Assembly (NCBI RefSeq): GCF_026151335.1
Contig: NZ_JAMQPP010000007.1
DNA: 64,000 bases
Source: Leptospira_A soteropolitanensis
GTDB lineage: Bacteria; Spirochaetota; Leptospiria; Leptospirales; Leptospiraceae
Strand: one strand, 5' to 3'
Under the pieces are notes generated by a model. That model saw only the letters and a program-made list of their open reading frames with translations. It made no database searches and was not told the origin of the DNA. Positions 7,864 through 16,646 of the stretch are shown here, piece by piece. Numbering within the stretch: the first letter of the stretch is position 1; each line of letters begins with the position of its first letter. The translations under genes were made by a program, and so were the position numbers.

Positions 7864-10251
7864 ATGAAACAGTATGATTCCAACGTCCAAGGAGCCTTGG
7901 ACATCGCGCAAACGGAAGCGATGAGGAGACAAAATACAGAAATCACTCCTTACCATTTGGTTTGGGGGTTTATGACTCTTCCTACTTCTGTTTCGGGGAA
8001 AACATTAATTAAGTATAAATCGGCAGTAGATGAATTTCTAAAAAAACAAGCGAGAGCTTCGAGTGAGATTCCTTTTGAGTCTCTTCGAACTTCTCCCAAG
8101 TTGGCTCAGTGGTTCACTATGGCTTCATCACGTGCCGCAGAAAATGGACGGGAAGAATTGAAGGAGGCAGACTTCTTAAAATTTTTGCCGCAGATTCTTC
8201 CTGAATTAAAAATCAATTATGAAGATTTACAAGTAAAGGAAACGGACGAAGAAGTGCCTAACTTTCTTGTAAATTTGAATGATTTGGCACGAGAAGGAAA
8301 ACTGGATCCTGTGATAGGGAGGAGTAAGGAAATTCGGTCCGTAATGGAAATCTTAGGCCGAAGGTCAAAAAACAATCCAGTGTTAGTTGGTAGTGCTGGA
8401 GTTGGTAAAACTGCTATTGTAGAAGGTTTAGCTGAACAAATTGTAAAAGGAAGAGTTCCAGACGTATTAAAAGGAAAAACGATTTATTCTTTGGATATGG
8501 GGCAACTCATGGCGGGAACAAAGTATCGTGGCGAATTCGAAGAAAAACTAACAGCATTACTTCGTTATATCAAAGGCCAAGCAGGAGAGGCTATCCTTTT
8601 CATTGATGAAATTCACCAATTAGTGGGTGCAGGTAAAACGGATGGGGCAATGGATGCAGCCAATTTATTGAAACCGGCATTGGCACGTGGTGAATTACAT
8701 TGTATCGGAGCAACAACGCAAGATGAGTTTCAAAAATACATTTTGGGTGACCAAGCATTAGAAAGAAGATTCCGTGCAGTTCCAGTCAATGAACCAAGTA
8801 AAGAAGATGCTATTGAAATCCTTATGGGGATTCGTGATAAACATGAAATCCATCATGGAATCAAAATCTCTGATGAAGCGATTTATGCATCAGTGCTTTT
8901 GTCTGACCAATACATCACTGATAAATTTTTACCAGATAAAGCGATTGATTTGGTTGATGAAGCTGCATCTGCTTTAAAACTTTCTGCGGAAGCAATGCCT
9001 ACAGAACTAGTAGAATTAGAAAGTGAAATTCGTTCTAAAAAAATCTTTGCCCAAATGGAAAAGAAAAATGAAGAGATTCTAAAGGAGATTGAGGTCTTAG
9101 AAAAAAAATTCCAAGATGGAAAACTTGTTTGGGAAAAAGAAGTCAATTCTTTGAAACAAATTGCTTCGATTAAAAATAAAATTGATCGAGTTAAGTTTGA
9201 TTTGGATGCAGCTCAGCAAAGAGCGGATTATACGGAAGCCTCCCGATTAAAATATGCTGTTCTTCCTGAATTGGAAAAAGAACTAAGCACTTTTCAGAAC
9301 AGTTGGATTTTGGAAAGAAACCATATTGCGGCTGTTATTTCTAGGCAAACCGGAATCCCTGTCGAAAAAATTCTAAAAACCAAACAAGACAATCTGCTTC
9401 ATTTGGAAGAAGATCTGAATACTGTGGTTTATGGTCAGAAAGAATCTATTCGTGAAATTGCCGATACTCTTCTTACTTCCTATGCAGGTATTTCTTCGGA
9501 AACAAGACCGCTTGGATCCTTTTTACTGAAAGGGCCAACAGGTGTCGGAAAAACGGAAACTGCTAAAGCCATTGCTAAATTCCTATTTGATCAGGAAACG
9601 AATTTGGTTCGGCTGGACTTAAGTGAATATTCGGAAAAACATTCTGTTGCAAAACTGATTGGAGCACCGGCAGGGTATGTAGGATACGATGAAGGTGGAA
9701 TTCTTACGGAAGCCATCCGAAGAAAACCATATTCAGTGGTTCTTTTTGATGAAGTGGAGAAAGCACATCCTGATTTCTCTGATATTCTTCTTCAGATTTT
9801 GGATGAAGGTCGATTAACAGATAACAAAGGTAGAACTATTAACTTTAAGAATACCATTGTGATTTTGACGACCAATTCAAAAAATATTGAAGCGGACTTT
9901 AAACCGGAAGTTTTGGGTCGATTGGATGCGATTCTAACCTATCATTCATTAGATTCTTCCATCATGGAAAAACTGATCGAAAAACAGGTTAGACAACTGA
10001 ATGACAGATTGAAGGTAAAAGGAATCTTTATTGAACTTTCGGAAAGTACGGAACATATTTTACGTGAACAAGGCTTTGATCCAAAATTTGGAGCAAGGCC
10101 TCTCGGAAGTGTTTTCAACCGAATAGTCAATCGACCATTGGCAAAAGAGATTTTATCGGGAACTATCGGTGAAGGTAAATACCGTGCCGATTGGAATGGA
10201 GAACAATTATTATTTGCGGCCATTCCAGAATCGATAGGATCGAAACGGTAA
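7864..10251 (+). CDS. ClpB-like Hsp100 AAA+ ATPase
   Basis: A 795-residue two-ring AAA+ chaperone. An N domain (~1-130) is followed by NBD1 with Walker A GSAGVGKT (~176-183) and Walker B ILFIDEIH. A coiled-coil middle region (~375-490) follows, as in ClpB, and then NBD2 with Walker A GPTGVGKT (~556) and Walker B VVLFDEVEKAHP. The segment between the sensor motif TTNS and FKPEVLGR is much shorter than in ClpA or ClpB and has no IGL/IGF tripeptide. That means no ClpP docking, and points to a disaggregase rather than a protease subunit. At 795 residues it is shorter than typical ClpB (~860). The CIRCE element and the ribosome site GAGAGGA fix the ATG at 7864 and imply heat-shock control by HrcA. 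It might be a ClpB paralogue rather than the main ClpB. Confidence 0.88.
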   Translation: MKQYDSNVQGALDIAQTEAMRRQNTEITPYHLVWGFMTLPTSVSGKTLIKYKSAVDEFLKKQARASSEIPFESLRTSPKLAQWFTMASSRAAENGREELKEADFLKFLPQILPELKINYEDLQVKETDEEVPNFLVNLNDLAREGKLDPVIGRSKEIRSVMEILGRRSKNNPVLVGSAGVGKTAIVEGLAEQIVKGRVPDVLKGKTIYSLDMGQLMAGTKYRGEFEEKLTALLRYIKGQAGEAILFIDEIHQLVGAGKTDGAMDAANLLKPALARGELHCIGATTQDEFQKYILGDQALERRFRAVPVNEPSKEDAIEILMGIRDKHEIHHGIKISDEAIYASVLLSDQYITDKFLPDKAIDLVDEAASALKLSAEAMPTELVELESEIRSKKIFAQMEKKNEEILKEIEVLEKKFQDGKLVWEKEVNSLKQIASIKNKIDRVKFDLDAAQQRADYTEASRLKYAVLPELEKELSTFQNSWILERNHIAAVISRQTGIPVEKILKTKQDNLLHLEEDLNTVVYGQKESIREIADTLLTSYAGISSETRPLGSFLLKGPTGVGKTETAKAIAKFLFDQETNLVRLDLSEYSEKHSVAKLIGAPAGYVGYDEGGILTEAIRRKPYSVVLFDEVEKAHPDFSDILLQILDEGRLTDNKGRTINFKNTIVILTTNSKNIEADFKPEVLGRLDAILTYHSLDSSIMEKLIEKQVRQLNDRLKVKGIFIELSESTEHILREQGFDPKFGARPLGSVFNRIVNRPLAKEILSGTIGEGKYRADWNGEQLLFAAIPESIGSKR

Positions 10252-10273
10252 ATTTTACCGTTTTCTAAATTTG

Positions 10274-10309
10274 AAACCCAACTATATGAGAACTATAGTT
10301 GGGTTTTTT
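10274..10309 (+). terminator. Rho-independent terminator of the ClpB-like gene
   Basis: A perfect 12-bp stem (AACCCAACTATA, 10275-10286, with TATAGTTGGGTT, 10294-10305), a 7-base loop and a T run to 10309. It lies 24 bases after the stop codon. Confidence 0.93.
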
Positions 10310-10326
10310 CGTCTAAATTCTACTTT

Positions 10327-11154
10327 ATGTTAAACCTAGAAATCACATCCACTTTACCTTCGAACCAATCAGTTTCTGTACCAAGACTTGGTCTAGGAGT
10401 TTGGAAGTCTCGACCAAAAGAATGTTTTGAAGCTGTTACATCAGCTTTATCTTTTGGATATCGGCATATCGATACAGCTGCGATTTATGGAAATGAAACT
10501 GATGTAGGAGCCGCCATTAAAGAAAGTGGATTGAAACGTAATGATATTTTCCTCGTCACAAAACTTTGGAATGCTGACCAAGGTTATGATTCCGCCTTAC
10601 GAGCAATAGATGTCTCTTTGAATAAGTTGGGAACAGACTATGTAGATATGTATTTAATTCATTTTCCGGTTTCTGGAAAACGAATGGAATCGTGGAAGGC
10701 TTTGGAGAAAATAAAAAATGATGGAAAAGCAAAATCTATTGGAGTCAGCAATTTTATGGTCTCTCATTTGGAAGAACTTTTAAATGAGACGGGTACTGTG
10801 CCTGCAATGAACCAAGTAGAATACCATCCTTTTTTACAGGATACAGAATTAAAAGACTATTGTTTGAAAAAGGGAATTATCCTAGAAGCATATAGCCCTC
10901 TTGCTCACGGCCAAAAGTTGGAAGATCCGAGGATCACAACACTTGCCAATCGATACCAAAAATCAAATGCACAAATATTAATCCGGTGGTCTTTGCAAGC
11001 AGGACATGTAGTCATACCAAAATCTAAAAATCCTGTTCGGATCAAAGAAAATGCAGATGTATTTGATTTTTCTTTATCCGAAGCGGATATGAAGGAAATT
11101 TCCAGCTGGAATGAAAACTTCAGAACTTGTTGGGATCCTAATACTGTGGAATGA
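10327..11154 (+). CDS. Aldo/keto reductase
   Basis: A 275-residue cytoplasmic NADPH-dependent oxidoreductase of the AKR superfamily (TIM barrel). The catalytic tetrad is visible: Asp and Tyr in DTAAIYGNE, Lys in LVTKLW and His in YLIHFP. The cofactor-binding segment VIPKSKNPVRIKEN near the C terminus is typical of 2,5-diketo-gluconate reductase-like members. Length is normal for this subgroup. It stands alone, after a strong terminator. The physiological carbonyl substrate cannot be told from sequence. No clear Shine-Dalgarno sequence is seen before the ATG. Confidence 0.92.
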   Translation: MLNLEITSTLPSNQSVSVPRLGLGVWKSRPKECFEAVTSALSFGYRHIDTAAIYGNETDVGAAIKESGLKRNDIFLVTKLWNADQGYDSALRAIDVSLNKLGTDYVDMYLIHFPVSGKRMESWKALEKIKNDGKAKSIGVSNFMVSHLEELLNETGTVPAMNQVEYHPFLQDTELKDYCLKKGIILEAYSPLAHGQKLEDPRITTLANRYQKSNAQILIRWSLQAGHVVIPKSKNPVRIKENADVFDFSLSEADMKEISSWNENFRTCWDPNTVE

Positions 11155-11189
11155 TACAGTGTAGACCTAGCGCATCTGTAGTTTCTGTT

Positions 11190-12233
11190 TTATTTTTTTG
11201 CAAAAACTAGAACTGCTGATTGACGGTTGTCTTTTGTTCCTAAGTATCCATATCCAAATGGAAAAGGAAGAGGTTCATCGTTTGTGACTTCGCTTAGAAT
11301 TTTTAGTTCTGGTTGGGCTTCTGGGGTAATGGCTCCAGATAAATTCCAAGACTTCTCATACCTGCCAAAAACCTGACGGTTCCAATTTTCTTCTGGAAAT
11401 AAGCGAAGAGGAAATCCAGACTCATCTTGAACGACAAATTCCGCATTCTTTAAAAGTAGATCTCGAATTAATTTTCTTTTTTCTCCATGAAATAAATATT
11501 CAGCTGACTTTGTAAATATCCCTACATGCTTTAAGTCAGAAAAATATTCGTATAATCCATCACCAGGAGTTCCTTCATTTCCAATTAAGAATATTTTGAA
11601 ATATGTAAGTGATTCTTGTTTTTTTAGTTTTGTATCATAGAGGGAAACGGTAAATCCTTTGTAAGTGATTCCTTTACCTTCAATTCTTTCCTCCTTAGAA
11701 TCAAGAATTTCTTTCCCCATTCGGCGTAGGAAGGCAACAAACACGGGATAGGCGCCGTTTAGCTCTTTTTTCTTTGTTTCTTCTTTCATTTTGCGATAGG
11801 TAAAATAATTCCTACCTGCTAAGTGATCAGATAAGTTTCGAATTCCCTGTTTTACGATTTGTTTTTCTTTTTCTGAAAGTGAGTTGTATAGATTTGGATA
11901 ACCAGGATCCTCTAAACCAAAAAGGATGTATCGATCTGCATTTGGGTAAAATGAAAATAGATTTAAAACATCAATACCACTGAAAGGATAAATGACAGTT
12001 TTTACATTCGGTTGGTAGTTTTTTCCCTTTAAATACTGAGAAATTGTCTCTCTAGTGTTCGTTAGTTTTTTCCAGCTGAGCGCCATTTCATTTTTATGTA
12101 GTGGATCTGCATCAGTAAAACCTGCCCACTCATCGTAAACGTGAGTTTCTGCAAATGCGATCTCTGTTTTCTTTTCTTGGACTTGGCATTGGAAAGTTAA
12201 AAAAAATAAGCAAATAATTAATTTCTTAGTCAT
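11190..12233 (-). CDS. Putative lipoprotein of unknown function
   Basis: From the ATG at 12233 the product is 347 residues with a lipoprotein signal, KKLIICLFFLTFQC, whose LTFQC fits the relaxed spirochaete lipobox. The open frame extends 47 codons further upstream, but that extension is antisense to the decayed kinase at 12253-12852 and has no signal peptide, so 12233 is the better start. The mature protein is hydrophilic and contains phrases such as YPFSGIDVLNLFSFYPNADRY. No catalytic motif or named domain is recognised. It is probably anchored in the outer or inner membrane. It stands alone, and its promoter must lie inside or next to the pseudogene. Function unknown. Confidence 0.8.
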   Translation of the reverse strand: MTKKLIICLFFLTFQCQVQEKKTEIAFAETHVYDEWAGFTDADPLHKNEMALSWKKLTNTRETISQYLKGKNYQPNVKTVIYPFSGIDVLNLFSFYPNADRYILFGLEDPGYPNLYNSLSEKEKQIVKQGIRNLSDHLAGRNYFTYRKMKEETKKKELNGAYPVFVAFLRRMGKEILDSKEERIEGKGITYKGFTVSLYDTKLKKQESLTYFKIFLIGNEGTPGDGLYEYFSDLKHVGIFTKSAEYLFHGEKRKLIRDLLLKNAEFVVQDESGFPLRLFPEENWNRQVFGRYEKSWNLSGAITPEAQPELKILSEVTNDEPLPFPFGYGYLGTKDNRQSAVLVFAKK

Positions 12234-12252
12234 ATTTTGTCGGTAGGTTTGT

Positions 12253-12852
12253 ATGGAAATCGGCGAGGTTATCGATAAAGTACTAAATGCAAAGAAGGAA
12301 TGGGAAGCTGCCTGAGATGGAAATCCGTTACCTTCTTTTGTAATAGACAATGATTTAAAGATCCTCAGATGCAATGCTTCTGCGACTGAACTTTTCCATA
12401 CATCCTTTTTTCATCTTTTGGGTAAGGATTTTGTTGCTCTATTCTGGTAGGAAGAGATTCAAGAAGAGATCCGAACCTCTATGGTTCGCAGATCCGAAAT
12501 TCTTCTTTCACAAAAGAAAAATCACGGTTTATATTCTGACACACAAGGCGAAAAACCCGGAAAAATTGAAATTAAAACAAGATATATCAGTTCTGAAAAC
12601 AACCAACAGTTTGCGGAGATCAAAATTAAAGATAACGGAATTGGAATTCCAGAGGATATCCTCTCAAGAATCTTTGATCCATTTTTTACGACAAAGGAAA
12701 CAGGTGAAGGGACTGGCCTTGGTTTATCCATTAGTATGGATATCATTCGAAAACATAAAGGAAAAATAGATTTGGAAAGTGTTCGTTGTGAAGGCACAAC
12801 GTTTTCAATTTTATTACCAATAAATCTGGAGGATTCGTATGGTTCCGAATAG
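12253..12852 (+). pseudogene. Decayed PAS histidine kinase
   Basis: One continuous frame of 200 codons contains two in-frame stops (TGA 12313-12315, TAG 12448-12450). Codons before and between the stops spell a PAS domain (VIDNDLKILRCNASATELF ... LLGKDF). Those after the second stop spell the C-terminal half of a kinase ATPase domain: G1 box DNGIGI, F box IFDPFFTTK, G2 box GTGLGLSISM. The dimerisation/H box and the N box are missing, so an internal deletion has joined PAS to the ATP-binding half without breaking frame. An ATG at 12481 could in principle make a 123-residue fragment, but with no kinase function. The 3' end overlaps the next pseudogene (TATGGTTCCGAATAG), as in an intact kinase/regulator operon. 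Confidence 0.85.
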
Positions 12853-13192
12853 TATAGACCAATTAATATAAGAGGTAGAATCTCAAGTAACGGATGTTAA
12901 AAAGGACGAAAAAGTTTATAAAATTGTTTTAGTCGACGATATAAAATCAATTTCATCTTCCATGAAACGAGAATTAACGTTTGTTTCTCGCAAGTTGGAT
13001 CAGGTAAAATTGTCTCTCGTTGATATTTAAGATCCTGTAATTGTTGTAACTGGCTTTGCCACTAAGGAAAACATTCTATCAGTTTAATAATCCGATAAAA
13101 ATAGTATCATTTTATCGAAACCTTGGGAGCCTGAGCGCCTCGTTGGTGCCGTGAACCAAATGTTAGGAGCGAATTTTCAGTGGAATGATTGA
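12839..13192 (+). pseudogene. Decayed response regulator (receiver domain)
   Basis: It starts with ATG at 12839, with GGAGG eight bases upstream and overlapping the end of the kinase pseudogene. The frame runs 117 codons with four in-frame stops (12869, 13028, 13085, 13088). Translated through the stops it reads KIVLVDDIKSISSSMKREL (the start of a receiver domain), then VIVVTGFATKENI and SKPWEPERLVGAVNQML (its end). The central part carrying the phosphoacceptor Asp is deleted. The pair was once a PAS kinase with its cognate single-domain regulator. Both are now dead. Confidence 0.85.
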
Positions 13193-13209
13193 CAGTTTTT
13201 AGTTTGAAC

Positions 13210-13242
13210 AAAAAAAAACCGGCCCGGGAAACCCGAACCGGT
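13210..13242 (-). terminator. Rho-independent terminator of recA
   Basis: Read on the minus strand, ACCGGTTCGGG pairs with CCCGGGCCGGT across a TTT loop (13218-13242, two G-T pairs), followed by a run of eight T. It lies about 30 bases beyond the recA stop codon. Confidence 0.9.
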
Positions 13243-13273
13243 CAATGGTTCCTAAAAAGAAAGCCGAATGGTT

Positions 13274-14437
13274 TTATTCTCCGACAGCAACATCTCCTTC
13301 TGCTTCGGTAGAGAAACTAACTGGTTGTTTTGATTTTGTTTCTTTAGTTTCTTTTGGATCCCTTTCTATGGATTTCACTTCTCTGGTTTGAATTTTTGCT
13401 TGGTCCATAAGAGGAAGTCCATTAAGATCCCGAACTTGGTTTTCAATTTTAAATGCGATGTCTGGATTTTCGAGAAAGAAGTTTCTGACTTGTTCTTTTC
13501 CTTGTCCGATTTTTTCTCCACCGTAAGAATACCAAGAACCTGCTTTCGCAACGAGGTCATGGCGAACGGCTAGATCAATGAGAGAACTTTCTCTGTTGAT
13601 TCCGTTTGCATACATAATGTCAAACTCCGCTTGTCGGAAAGGAGGAGCGCATTTGTTTTTAACCACTTTCACTCGAACGCGGTTACCTACAGGTTCTTCT
13701 TTTTCTTTTAAAGTTTCGATACGACGAATGTCCAGTCGAATGGAAGCATAGAACTTCAATGCGTTTCCACCTGTAGTGGTTTCAGGACTTCCGAACATAA
13801 CCCCAATCTTCATACGGATTTGGTTGATAAAGATAACCGTAGTATTCGATTTTGCAATCGTTCCTGTGAGTTTACGAAGGGCTTGGGACATGAGCCTTGC
13901 TTGAAGACCCATATGAGAATCACCCATATCTCCTTCGATCTCGGCCTTAGGAACAAGGGCAGCCACGGAGTCAATGACGATGAGGTCGATCGCATTGGAG
14001 CGAACAAGTGACTCACAAATTTCTAAAGCCTCTTCTCCGTTGTCCGGTTGGGCCACAAGTAGGTCGTCCACATTGACCCCTAATTTTTTAGCATAAGATG
14101 GATCAAGTGCGTGTTCTGCATCGATGAAGGCAGCGATTCCACCTTTCTTTTGGGTCTCTGCAATGGCAGAAAGAGTGAGTGTGGTTTTACCGGAAGATTC
14201 TGGTCCGTAGATTTCTACGATCCGACCGGAAGGAAACCCGCCAATCCCCAAGGCGATGTCTAAATCTAAAGAACCAGTGGATACAACGTTCATTTCTGCC
14301 ATACGTGTATCGGCACCAAGGCGCATGATGGAACCTTTACCGAATTGTTTTTCGATTTGGCCGAGCGCTGCGTCAATCGCCTGCTTTCTTTGGTCGGTTT
14401 CTTTTTCTTGAGCCTTGTCAGCTTTCTCTTTTTTCAT
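13274..14437 (-). CDS. recA: Recombinase RecA
   Basis: A 387-residue RecA, the DNA-dependent ATPase for homologous recombination and for activating LexA self-cleavage. The Walker A motif GPESSGKTT, the RecA signature ALKFYASIRLDIRR and the L1/L2 loop regions (EIEGDMGDSHMGLQAR; GSPETTTGGNALKF) are all present. The N-terminal ~20 residues are highly charged (KKEKADKAQEKETDQRK), and the C-terminal ~40 residues form a Lys/Glu-rich tail ending EAEGDVAVGE. The ATG at 14437 has AGGAGAA upstream. It has its own terminator and is divergent from the Xer recombinase gene. I could not identify a convincing LexA box upstream. Confidence 0.98.
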   Translation of the reverse strand: MKKEKADKAQEKETDQRKQAIDAALGQIEKQFGKGSIMRLGADTRMAEMNVVSTGSLDLDIALGIGGFPSGRIVEIYGPESSGKTTLTLSAIAETQKKGGIAAFIDAEHALDPSYAKKLGVNVDDLLVAQPDNGEEALEICESLVRSNAIDLIVIDSVAALVPKAEIEGDMGDSHMGLQARLMSQALRKLTGTIAKSNTTVIFINQIRMKIGVMFGSPETTTGGNALKFYASIRLDIRRIETLKEKEEPVGNRVRVKVVKNKCAPPFRQAEFDIMYANGINRESSLIDLAVRHDLVAKAGSWYSYGGEKIGQGKEQVRNFFLENPDIAFKIENQVRDLNGLPLMDQAKIQTREVKSIERDPKETKETKSKQPVSFSTEAEGDVAVGE

Positions 14438-14739
14438 GAATCAAACGTTCTCCTAAAATCGGTGTTCCGAAAGACTAGGTAGGGGACTAGGTCAGTTGGT
14501 TTCAAAAAAACAGATCTGACCGACTCTCTCAAGGATGAACCCATCCCCTCCGAATTCCACTCTTTTTCTCTTCCCGATTGGTTCCATTATGCATGAGACC
14601 TGGGACAAATTAGGAAGATGGCGAAATTTTTTCTGGATTATGTCTTTTTTTGTCGTTTTCAACACTAAACAAAATGTAAGTACTTGTATAGTATTTTTTT
14701 GGCGCTGTAGAAAGAAAACTTTGCCGATAGTGTTTCTGT
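14438..14739. other. Divergent intergenic region between recA and the Xer gene
   Basis: About 300 bases with no credible gene: both longer open frames across it have unnatural compositions and neither has a ribosome site. It must hold both promoters. On the minus strand TTGAAA followed 16 bases later by TAATCC (around 14640-14670) is a weak candidate recA promoter. On the plus strand the only striking sequence is the small palindrome AAGTACTT near 14690. No clear SOS box was found. Confidence 0.4.
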
Positions 14740-15675
14740 ATGACCCTGCCAACTCTTGAAGTCCAAATCCCCGAACATTTTCCCCAAGCAATGGCTGAAC
14801 TATTTCGTAGTTATCGAACTTATTTGAAGATAGAAAAAAATTATTCGGAACATACATTATTTGCTTATTTGCGCGATTTGAAATTTTTCTTTGAGTTTTG
14901 TTTGAAAGAAGAAATTGATATTTTGACTGTCGATGTTTTGGATGTGAGGGCTTACTTTGCCGATTTAAAATCTGCGAAAAAACAAGACAAAAGGACTCAA
15001 AGCCGTAAACTTTCTTCCTTGCGAACTTTTTATAAATTTTTGTTCCGTGAAGAAAAAATCGGTGCTAACCCTATCTTACAAGTAAGTTTCCCAAAAACGA
15101 AAAAGAAGTTACCGAAAAACTTCACGCCAATTGAAACAGAAGACATCTTAGAATATGAAGATGGAGAAAAAGCAGAAGTTCTAGGCAAACGTGATAAAGC
15201 CATTGTCGAAGTACTTTATAGCACAGGCCTTCGTGTATTTGAGTTAGTCAATGCAAAGTTAAGTGATCTAAACCATGAATTTACCTCTCTCAAAGTAATG
15301 GGAAAACGTCGTAAGGAACGTTTTGTATTTATTGGGGAAGAAGCACAAAGTGCACTCCGAGAGTATTTAGAGGAAAGAGGAACTTCCGGCCCGGAGGAAA
15401 TCTTTTTAAACCAACGTGGGGGTAAACTTACCACGCGCGGGATACGTTATATTTTATCAGAAAGAAGGTCTGTTATGGGAATGGAAAAAGCCATTACTCC
15501 TCATAAATTCCGACATACATTTGCTACCGATCTTTTGAATGCAGGCGCAGACATTCGCGCCGTACAGGAGTTACTTGGTCATGCTTCTTTATCTTCTACG
15601 CAAGTTTATTTAAGTGTTTCGAGAGACCGATTGAAAGAGGTCTACCGGAATGCCCACCCTCATGCCAAAAAATAG
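14740..15675 (+). CDS. Tyrosine recombinase, XerC/XerD family
   Basis: A 311-residue site-specific recombinase. The N-terminal SAM-like core-binding domain (~15-105) precedes a catalytic domain with the Arg in STGLRVFELVNAKLSDL, the Lys in VMGKRRKERF, HKFRHTFATDLLNAGADIR (His and Arg), the LLGHASLSSTQVY segment and the nucleophilic Tyr in TQVYL. This length and these motifs fit the chromosomal dimer-resolution recombinases. XerC and XerD cannot be separated here. The start is uncertain because no Shine-Dalgarno precedes the ATG. A strong GC-rich hairpin lies 31 bases after the stop. Confidence 0.93.
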   Translation: MTLPTLEVQIPEHFPQAMAELFRSYRTYLKIEKNYSEHTLFAYLRDLKFFFEFCLKEEIDILTVDVLDVRAYFADLKSAKKQDKRTQSRKLSSLRTFYKFLFREEKIGANPILQVSFPKTKKKLPKNFTPIETEDILEYEDGEKAEVLGKRDKAIVEVLYSTGLRVFELVNAKLSDLNHEFTSLKVMGKRRKERFVFIGEEAQSALREYLEERGTSGPEEIFLNQRGGKLTTRGIRYILSERRSVMGMEKAITPHKFRHTFATDLLNAGADIRAVQELLGHASLSSTQVYLSVSRDRLKEVYRNAHPHAKK

Positions 15676-15706
15676 GGATTGGATTTAGTTCTGCGCGGAT
15701 ATAATC

Positions 15707-15732
15707 TCCCCGCCCTGACTTAAGGGTGGGGA
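15707..15732 (+). repeat. GC-rich hairpin downstream of the Xer gene
   Basis: TCCCCGCCCT and AGGGTGGGGA form a 10-bp stem (one G-T pair) around a 6-base loop. No T run follows, so it is not a classical terminator. The flanking ~50 bases are also C-rich, unlike the surrounding A+T-rich DNA. It may be a 3' processing or termination structure, or part of an interspersed repeat. Confidence 0.55.
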
Positions 15733-15858
15733 ACTGAACCCGCCTCCCAATGGTTTCCTTCTATCACAGCCACCCCATTTTCGAAACTAAAATCTTAAAC
15801 TCCTTCAAAATTTAATTTATAAGTTCATCTTTTGACTCAGTTATTGAGATAAATATAG

Positions 15859-15887
15859 TTGACTATAAAAATATTGTTAGCTATATT
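15859..15887 (+). promoter_or_regulatory. Promoter/operator of the TetR-family gene
   Basis: TTGACT (15859-15864), 17 bases, TATATT (15882-15887), a near-consensus sigma-70 promoter. It is embedded in an inverted repeat (AAATATAG at 15851-15858 and CTATATTT at 15881-15888). The block from GTTGACTATAA onward recurs before the next gene (16618-16633). Autoregulation by the TetR protein is inferred. Confidence 0.6.
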
Positions 15888-15893
15888 TATGTA

Positions 15894-16583
15894 GTGTTTC
15901 GAAATTTTGGAAACGATCCTAAGGTGCTCCAGCAGTTTTCACTGAAAGATAGAAAATTTGCAAAAACGAGAACCAGGTTAACTTTTGCCTTCCTTTCTGA
16001 ATTAGAATTTAAATCCTTTGATGAGATCAAAATCAAGGATCTATGTCAAATCGCAGAAGTATCTGAACCAACTTTCTATAACTATTTCCCAGAAAAAGGC
16101 GACTTACTTCTCCATTATATTCAAGTTTGGAGTTTGCAGGTTTCGGTTTTTGCGAAAGAAAAAAAATTAGCAGAATCAGGTTTTGGGATTCTTTCCGCAT
16201 TATTTCGTTATACGGCAAAAGAATCCAAAAAAAATCCAAGAGTCCTTTTGGAAATTATCTCTTTCCAAGCAAGGGTAAGGAAAAAGCTACAGCAACCCAA
16301 ACTCACAAAAGCCGAACGAGTTTTACTATTTCCTAAGATTGATGGAATTGAAGATTTGGAGGCAAATGGAGTGGAAGGAATCATACGTAGCGCTTTAACG
16401 TTCGCAGCTCATAATGGCGAACTGCCGACAACTACTGATTGGAAATCTTTATCTATGGCGATAGCATCTTGTTTTTTCGGTGTTCCGGTAATTTCTTTTC
16501 AAATGAACCAAAACATAGAAAAACTTTGGCTCGAATCGCTTTATTATTTGTGGTGTGGAGCCGGTGGAAAAGTAACAGAATGA
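15894..16583 (+). CDS. TetR-family transcriptional regulator
   Basis: A 229-residue protein with an N-terminal helix-turn-helix reading IKIKDLCQIAEVSEPTFYNYF (split here as IKIKDLCQIAEV and SEPTFYNYF, residues ~45-66), typical of TetR repressors. The C-terminal domain is helical and not assignable to a ligand. The first possible start is GTG at 15894, only 6 bases after the promoter -10 box, which would make the mRNA leaderless. A GTG at 15924 with GGAAA ten bases upstream is an alternative that loses ten residues. It probably controls itself and the adjacent Lnt-like gene through the shared TTGACTATAA motif. Confidence 0.85.
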   Translation: MFRNFGNDPKVLQQFSLKDRKFAKTRTRLTFAFLSELEFKSFDEIKIKDLCQIAEVSEPTFYNYFPEKGDLLLHYIQVWSLQVSVFAKEKKLAESGFGILSALFRYTAKESKKNPRVLLEIISFQARVRKKLQQPKLTKAERVLLFPKIDGIEDLEANGVEGIIRSALTFAAHNGELPTTTDWKSLSMAIASCFFGVPVISFQMNQNIEKLWLESLYYLWCGAGGKVTE

Positions 16584-16617
16584 AATCAATTCGTTTAGTA
16601 GATGATGAATGTGGATT

Positions 16618-16633
16618 GTTGACTATAAGAATA
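16618..16633 (+). promoter_or_regulatory. Second copy of the TetR-linked motif
   Basis: GTTGACTATAAGAATA repeats the motif at 15858-15873 (GTTGACTATAAAAATA) with one difference. It lies just upstream of the ribosome site of the Lnt-like gene. As a promoter it would place its -10 on the start codon, so an operator role is more likely. Confidence 0.5.
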
Positions 16634-16646
16634 TAAGGAAATATTG

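Noticed and set aside
12374..12769. 131-residue open frame on the plus strand
   Set aside because: It overlaps the decayed kinase in another frame; the kinase frame carries clear PAS and ATPase motifs, and this frame has none.
14438..14739. LexA/SOS box upstream of recA
   Set aside because: I searched for TTTG-N5-CAAA and related palindromes and found no convincing match, so none is annotated.
14492..14857. 121-residue open frame antisense to the recA-Xer gap and the start of the Xer gene
   Set aside because: It overlaps the conserved Xer N-terminal domain, has no ribosome site and shows no protein-like composition.
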